The notes below the pieces were generated by a model. It ran no database searches and was not told the origin of the DNA. It saw nothing but the letters and a program-made list of their open reading frames with translations. From a virus: a DNA stretch of 21,193 nucleotides. The position numbers were made by a program, and so were the translations under genes. This document shows positions 8,815 to 14,999 of this stretch, piece after piece. The stretch covers positions 1 to 21,193 of IMG/VR virus record IMGVR_UViG_3300042563_002227. One strand, written 5' to 3'. Every line of letters starts with the position of its first letter. Position 1 is the stretch's first letter.

Positions 8815-10094
8815 TAGATATATCCTACTCGACCTTTTTCTCCTGCAAGACTACCACGTGAATAATCTTGAAGACTGAATTTGCGCATTCTAGCTCTGGT
8901 ATATACTGGCGATACTGTTACTGAAATTGTGCTGAGGACCGGTACCCATGTAGTAGATCCAAATTCCTCACATTTAACATAATTAACATCATCCTTGAGG
9001 TCTACTGAAAAACTTTTTATAATCACTGGTGTATTGTTAAACACACTGGCTCCATAACCTTTGAGGATACAAATAATCGGAGGATTACCTGCTAGTTCTC
9101 CTTGACCAAAAAACATTTTAGTTGCTGTTTTGAAAAAGGTAGTAGCAGCTATCCAATATGCCGCATCGCTGGCTGTTTCGCACGAAAACTCTCCAGAGAT
9201 CTGTATGTCATCTACCATGCTGCCTTTATAGGCATAGTTGGTGTAATTATTGTGTGTTGTATTAATTGGTGTATACTCTGCCTTGGTAGCCACTGTGATA
9301 CTAGGTAGATATGGCCATACCACTCCGCCTGTGAGTTTTAATCTTTCAAAGATAGGACTATCAAAAATATTCCATTGACAATCTATTCTTACACGCCAAT
9401 CATTTTTCGAAGAAACATTTAATTTTATTGGTTCTCCGTTTTTACTAAACACATCTGCTCCCTTTGGAAGGTTGGCTCCTCTCTTTAAGCTAAGTATATT
9501 GTTAAGCATACCGGCTGCTGCACTAATTTGTCCTGCAGCTTTAAGCAGACCACCAGCAAGGCTGCCGCCTGTTAATTTGTTTATAGTACCGGAGATATCT
9601 GCCGCAATGTTACTAGTTGAACCTGCTGCTGATTGCAATGAACCTATTGCACCACTTAATTTACTTTTAGCAGCATCAGCAAATCCTCCAAGCCCTGTTT
9701 CAGCACCCGAGGCACCTAAAGATGCCTGCAGCTGGGAGATTCCTTGTTTTACATTACCGGTAAATCCGTTAAGGCCTGACCCTATCTCTCCAGATGCTTT
9801 AGAAATTTTATCGTCTAATTCGGCTTTGGCCTGCGCAAAATTTCCAGGTAACTGGGCCGCATCAGCTTCTTGTGTTCTTTGTATTCCGGCAGAAACTCCT
9901 GCTACTAGACTTGCGAAAGGATTTATCGGAGGACCACTGGAACTGTTGCCAAATCCAAATGATGCGGTCAATGATTCATTGAGCTTGCGGTTGTTAGCCA
10001 CCTGTTGTGCAGTGATACCCTCGGGATCACCGCTGGCAGCATTGATTCTTGCGGCTTCTTCTGCAGGGGTTTCAGGATAGGTTTTTCTCGCCAT
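8814..10094 (-). CDS. 48: Baseplate tail-tube cap/initiator gp48 (gp48/gp54 family)
   Basis: In T4, gp48 and gp54 sit on the hub and nucleate tail-tube polymerisation. The C-terminal half of this 426-residue protein carries the tube-like fold: NDWRVRIDCQWNIFDSPIFE, then FNNTPVIIKSFSVDLKDDVN, and the ending WVPVLSTISVTVSPVYTRAR. Residues about 90-210 are Ala/Gly/Ser-rich and of low complexity, probably helical. No second tube-cap gene is seen in the window, so gp54 either lies elsewhere or its role is filled by this protein. This is the first gene of the minus-strand operon. AAGGA lies about 12 nt before the ATG and a late-type box is further upstream. gp48 is preferred over gp54 from remembered marine T4-like gene order; the split between the two is less certain than the family. 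Confidence 0.78.
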   Translation of the reverse strand: MARKTYPETPAEEAARINAASGDPEGITAQQVANNRKLNESLTASFGFGNSSSGPPINPFASLVAGVSAGIQRTQEADAAQLPGNFAQAKAELDDKISKASGEIGSGLNGFTGNVKQGISQLQASLGASGAETGLGGFADAAKSKLSGAIGSLQSAAGSTSNIAADISGTINKLTGGSLAGGLLKAAGQISAAAGMLNNILSLKRGANLPKGADVFSKNGEPIKLNVSSKNDWRVRIDCQWNIFDSPIFERLKLTGGVVWPYLPSITVATKAEYTPINTTHNNYTNYAYKGSMVDDIQISGEFSCETASDAAYWIAATTFFKTATKMFFGQGELAGNPPIICILKGYGASVFNNTPVIIKSFSVDLKDDVNYVKCEEFGSTTWVPVLSTISVTVSPVYTRARMRKFSLQDYSRGSLAGEKGRVGYI

Positions 10095-10120
10095 TTTGAA
10101 CAGATTTCCTTGTTATAGAC

Positions 10121-10128
10121 TATTTATT
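10121..10128 (-). promoter_or_regulatory. Late promoter box for the baseplate operon
   Basis: The minus strand reads AATAAATA, one base from the T4 late consensus TATAAATA. It lies 26 nt upstream of the gp48 ATG, in the 82-nt divergent gap between gp48 and gp55. The predicted start near 10115 leaves a leader that contains AAGGA. It is the only good candidate to drive the whole minus-strand block from gp48. Confidence 0.6.
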
Positions 10129-10140
10129 ATTAGAAAAATG

Positions 10141-10149
10141 TGCTATTAT
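10141..10149 (+). promoter_or_regulatory. Possible extended -10 promoter for gp55
   Basis: TGCTATTAT matches an extended -10 (TGn plus TATAAT with one mismatch), 27 nt upstream of the gp55 ATG, with GGAGA at 10162-10166 as ribosome site. I see no convincing -35 hexamer at 16-18 bp. It would allow host RNA polymerase to read gp55 before late transcription. Weak evidence. Confidence 0.35.
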
Positions 10150-10176
10150 ATTACTAACCACGGAGAATTATAATCA

Positions 10177-11031
10177 ATGACAGTGCCCAAGATCAAGTAC
10201 TTGACCAACAAAGACCTACTCAAAGAAATACACCTCAGCAAAAATACCTACTGCACCTATATCAAACCAGAATATGGATTCTATGATCTCATAGTGCCTA
10301 ATCTAGCTAAAATCAATATAAGAACCATAGCAGAGGCCAAACGAAACTGCGCTACGAGACTCAGCAAACAGGCGCACGAAGCAGCAGTGATAGCTGGAGG
10401 TAAAAAACTGCCTGCTAAAGAATTTGAAGTAGATTACAAAAAAATGCGCAAGGAAGATCTCATATTCCGTGTGATGACCTTTGAACACATACCGTTGGCT
10501 CCGGGGCGCAAAAAGACCCTGAAGAACACTGCGGACAGTCATGACAAAGTTAATTTTCCTCCATTCCAACATTGGAAGTTCGATGACAAAGGCAACATCA
10601 GTTGTGTGGGCAAGAGCCACTGGAAAGGTGATCTCGAGCACGGTGAATTCTCTAAGGATCACGGTCAGATGACCAACGATCTAGCTCGCATGTTTATCAA
10701 GCTCTGTGAACGCTATGCTACTAGAGGCAATGTCAGAGGCTATACCTACAACGACGAAATGCGTGGGCAGGCCATCTTACAATTAACACAGATAGGACTA
10801 CAGTTCGATGAATCCAAATCCGATAATCCTTTTGCTTATTATACCGCTGCTGTTACTAATTCATTCGTGCGAATCATCAACATTGAAAAACGCAACCAAA
10901 ACATTCGAGACGACATTCTAGAAATGAACGGCATGAATCCTTCATGGACCAGACAGAACGCAGGCGGCAGTGTGCCCGGTCCTGCCATAGTCACTACCAC
11001 TGTGGATAACACAGGTAGTGATTGGGATTGA
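10177..11031 (+). CDS. 55: Late-transcription sigma factor gp55
   Basis: gp55 is the phage sigma-family protein that lets host RNA polymerase recognise the TATAAATA late promoter, together with gp33 and the sliding clamp in T4. The sigma region-2-like part lies in residues about 165-250: DLARMFIKLCERYATRGN, GYTYNDEMRGQAILQL, ESKSDNPFAYYTAAVTNSF and INIEKRNQNIRDDILEMNG. At 284 residues it is about 100 longer than T4 gp55 (185). The added N-terminal part includes NKDLLKEIHLSKNTYCTYI, a feature I remember from cyanophage homologues. GGAGA lies 10 nt before the ATG. Late-promoter boxes elsewhere in this window are its expected targets. The gp47 gene follows after 31 nt. Identification is strong. 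Confidence 0.9.
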   Translation: MTVPKIKYLTNKDLLKEIHLSKNTYCTYIKPEYGFYDLIVPNLAKINIRTIAEAKRNCATRLSKQAHEAAVIAGGKKLPAKEFEVDYKKMRKEDLIFRVMTFEHIPLAPGRKKTLKNTADSHDKVNFPPFQHWKFDDKGNISCVGKSHWKGDLEHGEFSKDHGQMTNDLARMFIKLCERYATRGNVRGYTYNDEMRGQAILQLTQIGLQFDESKSDNPFAYYTAAVTNSFVRIINIEKRNQNIRDDILEMNGMNPSWTRQNAGGSVPGPAIVTTTVDNTGSDWD

Positions 11032-11056
11032 TCTTTCATCATAAAGGCGGTATAAT
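11028..11056 (+). promoter_or_regulatory. Sigma70-like promoter for gp47-gp46
   Basis: TTGATC (11028-11033) is followed after exactly 17 bp by TATAAT (11051-11056). The -10 is perfect and the -35 keeps the TTGA core. The -35 overlaps the gp55 stop codon. The expected start point, 6-8 nt after the -10, falls on the A of the gp47 ATG at 11063. This fits early expression of the recombination genes by unmodified host polymerase. Confidence 0.65.
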
Positions 11057-11062
11057 AAGTCT

Positions 11063-12073
11063 ATGAGTCTATTTAAAAAAGTCGCTTGTTTCACGGACAT
11101 ACACTTTGGTCTCAAGGGTGGTTCAAGAACACACAACACTGACTGCGAACAGTTTGTGGATTGGTTCTGCGATACTGCTAAGGCCAACGGCTGTGAAACT
11201 GCTATATTCCTCGGAGATTGGCATCATAATCGCAGCACCACTGATGTCAGTACCATGAACTATACTGTGAGCAATCTTGAAAGATTAAATGCTTCGTTTG
11301 AAAAAGTATTTTTTATACTAGGCAATCACGATCTGTTCTACAAAGACAAACGTGAAATCAACAGCATAGAATTCATGAGGCTGTTTCCTAATATCATTGC
11401 TATCAAAGATCCCTTGACCATGGAAGATGTGACCATACTGCCTTGGCTGGTAGGTGATGAATGGCGAGATGTTCCTAAGATCAAAAGCCGATACATTTTT
11501 GGTCATTTCGAACTGCCTAGTTTTTACATGAATGCCATGGTACAGATGCCAGATCACGGACAATTACAGCGCAGCCATTTCCAACATCAAGACTATGTAT
11601 TTTCGGGTCACTTTCACAAACGCCAACAGAACAACAACATTGTTTACATAGGTAATGCATTTCCTCACAACTATGCAGATGCTGGTGATGACGAGCGTGG
11701 TATGATGATGCTAGAATGGGGTGGTAAACCTGAATACATATCTTGGCCGGATCAACCTATATATAGGACCTACAAGCTGAGTCAGATCATCGACACACCA
11801 GAAAAACTGCTGCGTCCTAAGATGCACTGCCGGGTGACCATTGATTTACCTATCACATTTGAAGAAGCCAACTTCATCAAAGAAAAGTTCATGCCTGAAT
11901 ATGATCTCAGAGAACTGATGCTGATACCCGAAAAAATAGAAGTAGATGCAAATTCTACTCCTATAGATATAAATTTTGAAAGTGTAGATACCATAGTGAT
12001 GAATCAGATTAATGCCATTGACAGCGATACCTTTGACAAGAGCCTGCTGTTGGAGATATACAACGACCTATGA
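11063..12073 (+). CDS. 47: Recombination nuclease subunit gp47 (SbcD/Mre11 family)
   Basis: gp47 is the metal-dependent nuclease of the gp46/gp47 complex, which resects DNA ends for recombination-dependent replication and helps degrade host DNA. All calcineurin-like phosphoesterase motifs are present: D12-I-H14, G51-D52 in FLGDWHHNR, G87-N-H-D90, G147-H148 in IFGHFE, and SGHFH at 181-185. The length of 336 residues matches T4 gp47 (339). The C-terminal third has the helical part expected to contact gp46. The only ribosome-site-like sequence, AAAGG at 11043-11047, is 15 nt from the ATG, which is long. The stop overlaps the gp46 start as ATGA. The assignment is very strong. Confidence 0.95.
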   Translation: MSLFKKVACFTDIHFGLKGGSRTHNTDCEQFVDWFCDTAKANGCETAIFLGDWHHNRSTTDVSTMNYTVSNLERLNASFEKVFFILGNHDLFYKDKREINSIEFMRLFPNIIAIKDPLTMEDVTILPWLVGDEWRDVPKIKSRYIFGHFELPSFYMNAMVQMPDHGQLQRSHFQHQDYVFSGHFHKRQQNNNIVYIGNAFPHNYADAGDDERGMMMLEWGGKPEYISWPDQPIYRTYKLSQIIDTPEKLLRPKMHCRVTIDLPITFEEANFIKEKFMPEYDLRELMLIPEKIEVDANSTPIDINFESVDTIVMNQINAIDSDTFDKSLLLEIYNDL

Positions 12074-13848
12074 TTAAAATCAAGAATCTCACAGTTCGTA
12101 ACTTCATGAGTGTGGGCGCACAGACCCAGGCCATAGACTTTGACAAGGGTCAGTTAACTTTGGTCTTAGGTGAGAACCTGGATCTAGGCGGTGACGACTC
12201 AGGTGCTAGAAACGGCACCGGCAAGACCACCATCATCAATGGTCTCAGCTACGGCATATATGGCCAGGCCCTGACCAATATCAAACGTGATAATCTAGTC
12301 AACAAGATCAACGGCAAGGGCATGTTGGTCACTGTGACCTTTGATGTAGACGGTGTTGAATATCATATCGAACGTGGTCGCAAGCCCAACATACTGAAAT
12401 TCAGTGTCAATGGCGAAGAACAGCAGCTCACAGATCTAGACGAATCGCAAGGCGACAGCAGAGAAACACAGAAAAGCATCGAAGAACGATTCTGTATGAG
12501 CCACGACATGTTCAAGCATCTTGTGGCATTAAACACCTACACAGAACCATTCTTGGCGCAGAAGGCTGCAGAACAACGTGCTATCATTGAACAGTTGTTG
12601 GGTATTACACTGCTGAGTGAAAAAGCAGAAGCTCTCAAAGAGCAGATCAAACTGACCAAAGACAGTATCAGCACAGAGAACACTCGTGTAGAAACTGTCA
12701 AAGCCAGCAACGAGCGCATACAGCAGAGCATCACTGCCTTAGAGCGCAAGCAGAACATGTGGGAAGAAGCCAAAGAAAAGAATCTTGAAAATATTCTCAA
12801 GAGCATCGATCATCTGAGTCATATAGATATCGAACAAGAAGTAGCTGCACACAAGGCTCTGGCTGTGTATAATCAGCTGCGCAAAGACATCAACGAAGTC
12901 ACTGCTCAATTGAATCGTGCTAGACTAGATCAAAGCAGAGAAGAAAAACTTCGTGATCGATTAGCAGCTGAAATAGCCACTCTGGAACGACATCTCTGTC
13001 ATGCCTGTGGACAAGAGTTCCACGATGCCAAGCACGACGAAGTTATGGCTGCAAAACGCAAAGATCATGACTCGGCCTGTGCAGAATATGATTCACAGTC
13101 TGCAAATATCGCGGCCTATGAGTTAGCACTCACCGAACTAGGAGCTCTAGGCGATTGTCCTACGATACAGTACGATACCTTGGAAGAAGCACTGAATCAC
13201 AAGAACACATTAATCAGCTTAGAAAAAGATCTCGAGATCAAAGCCGCAGATGAAAATCCCTATGATGAACAGATCATCGAGTTGAAGGCCACTGCGGTGC
13301 AGGAGATTGACTGGAACTACATGAACGAACTGGTGCGTGTTAAAGACCATCAGGAGTTTCTGCACAAGTTACTCACAAACAAAGATTCGTTTGTGCGCAA
13401 ACGCATCATTGATCAGAATCTTGCATTCCTAAATCAACGCCTGACCTATTATCTGGACAAGATTGGCCTACCGCACACCGTGGAATTCCAAAATGATCTC
13501 ACTGTGATCATCACTCAACTAGGACAGGATCTAGATTTTGACAATTTGAGCCGCGGCGAACGCAATAGATTAATACTTTCTCTGAGTTGGGCTTTCCGTG
13601 ATGTATGGGAGAATCTGTATCACAGCATCAACCTCTTGTTCATAGACGAATTAGTTGATTCAGGCATGGATGCTTCAGGCGTAGAATCTAGTATCGCTGT
13701 GTTGAAACGCATGACCCGCGAGCGTGACAAGAATGTATTCCTAATTTCACACAGAGATGATCTAACCAGCCGTGTAAATCATGTGCTGAAGGTGATCAAA
13801 GAAAATGGATTCACCAGTTATTCCAATGATGTGGAGATCATTGAGTGA
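12070..13848 (+). CDS. 46: Recombination nuclease ATPase subunit gp46 (SbcC/Rad50 family)
   Basis: An SMC-like ATPase that works with gp47 at DNA ends. The P-loop is GARNGTGKTT at residues 45-54. The central part is a long coiled coil of charged helices broken by a zinc hook, CHAC, at 310-313. The C-terminal lobe has the ABC signature LSRGE (493-497), Walker B LLFIDE (522-527) with the D-loop DSGMD, and the H-loop FLISH ending at H561. It has 592 residues against 560 in T4. The strict first P-loop glycine position is Ala46, with Gly one residue earlier; I believe this is usual in the cyanophage-type branch. The gene starts inside the gp47 stop (ATGA), with GGAG 14 nt upstream. It appears intact. 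Confidence 0.95.
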   Translation: MIKIKNLTVRNFMSVGAQTQAIDFDKGQLTLVLGENLDLGGDDSGARNGTGKTTIINGLSYGIYGQALTNIKRDNLVNKINGKGMLVTVTFDVDGVEYHIERGRKPNILKFSVNGEEQQLTDLDESQGDSRETQKSIEERFCMSHDMFKHLVALNTYTEPFLAQKAAEQRAIIEQLLGITLLSEKAEALKEQIKLTKDSISTENTRVETVKASNERIQQSITALERKQNMWEEAKEKNLENILKSIDHLSHIDIEQEVAAHKALAVYNQLRKDINEVTAQLNRARLDQSREEKLRDRLAAEIATLERHLCHACGQEFHDAKHDEVMAAKRKDHDSACAEYDSQSANIAAYELALTELGALGDCPTIQYDTLEEALNHKNTLISLEKDLEIKAADENPYDEQIIELKATAVQEIDWNYMNELVRVKDHQEFLHKLLTNKDSFVRKRIIDQNLAFLNQRLTYYLDKIGLPHTVEFQNDLTVIITQLGQDLDFDNLSRGERNRLILSLSWAFRDVWENLYHSINLLFIDELVDSGMDASGVESSIAVLKRMTRERDKNVFLISHRDDLTSRVNHVLKVIKENGFTSYSNDVEIIE

Positions 13849-14075
13849 GCACAGACAGCCACGATCTAATGATCGCTGCTTTTCAAGAATATTTTAAATG
13901 GCAGGATCGTTTTGAATACAAGAATTCAGACGAAGCAGGCATCAAGGCACGATATTGGCTATCAGAAATACGCAACCATGCATCAACAAGGCGCATGGAA
14001 ATACAGGCAAAAAGACTAGAACGTAAAAAATCCAGAAAAGGCCAACTAGGCAGACCTCCGAAACTAACTAAATGA
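13845..14075 (+). CDS. Small basic protein of unknown function after gp46
   Basis: A 76-residue protein with no named family that I can assign. It starts with GTG overlapping the gp46 stop (GTGA), with GGAG 8 nt upstream, so both spacing and coupling support this start. The N-terminal half is acidic-aromatic and helical (LMIAAFQEYFKWQDRFEYK). The middle, EAGIKARYWLSEIRNHAST, is also helical. The C-terminus is strongly basic and ends KKSRKGQLGRPPKLTK, which resembles an AT-hook-like GRP tail and suggests nucleic-acid contact. Proteins of similar size follow gp46 in some marine T4-like phages, as far as I recall. The next gene is in the same frame directly after the TGA. Confidence 0.75.
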   Translation: MSTDSHDLMIAAFQEYFKWQDRFEYKNSDEAGIKARYWLSEIRNHASTRRMEIQAKRLERKKSRKGQLGRPPKLTK

Positions 14076-14510
14076 GTGCAATGGACGTTTCAAAATCAAC
14101 CCGTAGACGAAATACCAGAAGGCTATATTGGCTTTGTTTATATAATCACGAATCTACAATCCGGACAGAAGTACATAGGCAAGAAATTAGCACAATTCAA
14201 ACGTACTAAACCCCCACTCAAAGGCAAAAAACTTAAAAGAAGAAGTGTAGTAGAAAGCGATTGGCGCGAATACTATGGTTCATCGGATAGGTTAAACGCA
14301 GACGTCCAATCATTAGGTCCGGAAAACTTCACAAGAGAAATACTTTACCTTTGTAAATCCAAGGCAGAACTCAGTTATTTAGAGGCAAGAGAACAGTTTG
14401 AACGCAGAGTTTTAGAAACTGATGACTATTATAATGGCATTATAAACGTCAGAGTCGGCGGTTCAAACATACTTAGACAGCGTCTACTAGAACAATCTCA
14501 GGCAAAATAA
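14076..14510 (+). CDS. GIY-YIG family nuclease, Seg-like
   Basis: The N-terminal motif pair of the GIY-YIG fold is clear: GFVY at residues 19-22 and KYIG at 32-35, followed by SDWREYYGSS (61-70). A downstream helix, SYLEAREQFERRVL, probably supplies the catalytic glutamate, and YYNGIINVRVGG at 118-129 gives the conserved Asn region. At 144 residues it is essentially the nuclease domain with no obvious DNA-targeting domain. Similar proteins in T4-like phages are annotated as Seg-like homing endonucleases, though a repair or host-DNA-degradation role is equally possible next to gp46/gp47. The GTG start directly follows the TGA of the previous gene (TGAGTG), in the same frame and with no clear ribosome site, so translation probably depends on reinitiation. 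No better start exists. Confidence 0.78.
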   Translation: MQWTFQNQPVDEIPEGYIGFVYIITNLQSGQKYIGKKLAQFKRTKPPLKGKKLKRRSVVESDWREYYGSSDRLNADVQSLGPENFTREILYLCKSKAELSYLEAREQFERRVLETDDYYNGIINVRVGGSNILRQRLLEQSQAK

Positions 14511-14698
14511 AGCGGTTTTTTGGCTAGCGCAGGCTTAATTTCGTGCGCTCTAAACCTGGTCTACGTGTACACAGGGATGGAAAACCTTGCCGCAAAGGTG
14601 CTTAACCACTACCCGAAAGGATGACGATCGCTACTAAGACCTGCGATTTGGTTATTTGAAAAGAAAAACAAGGCAAAAAGAAGGGAGAAATACCCTAC

Positions 14699-14730
14699 GT
14701 GTGTGCATTTGTTAGCGTAAATGTATACAC
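14699..14730 (+). repeat. 12-bp hairpin in the candidate RNA
   Basis: GTGTGTGCATTT (14699-14710) pairs with AAATGTATACAC (14719-14730) across an 8-nt loop; ten Watson-Crick pairs and two G-U pairs. The G-U pairs pair less well on the complementary strand, which supports plus-strand RNA. Confidence 0.75.
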
Positions 14731-14826
14731 CGCCGTCGTATAAAGACGCAGCTCGAGGTACCGGATGACCGCCTCTGTAATGCTGTAACGCTAGAGTGTA
14801 CTGTGCAACTCGCATAATGCTGTTAT

Positions 14827-14847
14827 CTTTGCCCGGCCTGGGCAAAG
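14827..14847 (+). repeat. 8-bp perfect hairpin in the candidate RNA
   Basis: CTTTGCCC (14827-14834) and GGGCAAAG (14840-14847) are perfect complements around the loop GGCCT. No run of T follows, so it is not a usual intrinsic terminator. Confidence 0.75.
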
Positions 14848-14946
14848 TGTGACTGAACAATCTGCATAATACTTGAATTGCTTCGCAATTATAATGTCGA
14901 TAACTACTAAAAGAAGAAAATGCGTTGAGCGATCAGCGAAAACGCA

Positions 14947-14964
14947 AACGAGCGCAAGCTCGTT
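14947..14964 (+). repeat. 7-bp hairpin with GNRA loop at the RNA 3' side
   Basis: AACGAGC, GCAA loop, GCTCGTT, all perfect. It starts directly after the preceding TGCGTT/AACGCA stem (14921-14946), so the two could stack end to end. No T-tract follows; the late box begins 6 nt later. Confidence 0.75.
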
Positions 14965-14969
14965 GATGC

Positions 14970-14977
14970 GATAAATA
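14970..14977 (+). promoter_or_regulatory. Late promoter box for the 585-aa gene
   Basis: GATAAATA differs at one base from the T4 late consensus. It ends 22 nt before the ATG at 15000, giving a predicted leader of roughly 17 nt. It would drive the three-gene unit to 18050 as late genes. Confidence 0.6.
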
Positions 14978-14999
14978 AAACATAGAAACGAGAATATCA

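Larger units (their letters stand above)
14521..14969 (+). ncRNA. Candidate large structured RNA, family not recognised
   Basis: The 489 bases between the GIY-YIG gene and the 585-aa gene hold no convincing coding frame but many hairpins. By eye: 14526-14549 (AGCGCA/TGCGCT), 14584-14599 (ACCTT/AAGGT), 14626-14648 (ATCGC/GCGAT plus a G-U pair), 14699-14730 (12 bp with two G-U pairs), 14734-14748 (CGTC/GACG), 14755-14775 (GAGG and CGG pairing with CCG and CCTC around an AUGA loop, with a 3-nt bulge), 14827-14847 (8 bp), 14876-14890 (6 bp), 14921-14946 (TGCGTT/AACGCA) and 14947-14964 (7 bp, GCAA loop). The GNRA loop favours the plus strand. It lacks the tRNA T-arm consensus, the mature tmRNA 3' end and the RNase P core. 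A late box follows directly. Ends are estimates; transcription is unproven. Confidence 0.6.

Noticed and set aside
9472-10080. Plus-strand 202-residue frame
   Set aside because: Antisense to the Ala/Gly-rich part of gp48; composition explained by the opposite strand.
11960-11980. TATAAATT as a late promoter inside gp47
   Set aside because: The last base is off consensus and no gene start follows within range; most likely codon chance.
14505-14530. Terminator after the GIY-YIG gene (GCGG followed by six T)
   Set aside because: The T-run is present but no stable stem precedes it; only a weak AAAA/TTTT pairing is possible.
14621-14659. 12-codon frame (MTIATKTCDLVI) in the RNA region
   Set aside because: AAAGG directly touches the ATG, too close for initiation, and the frame lies across the 14626-14648 stem. 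Not supported as a leader peptide.
14511-14999. tRNA, tmRNA, RNase P RNA or group I intron
   Set aside because: No GGTTCRA T-arm, no tmRNA-type 3' end or tag frame, no RNase P core motifs, and no group I P7 motif found by eye on either strand.
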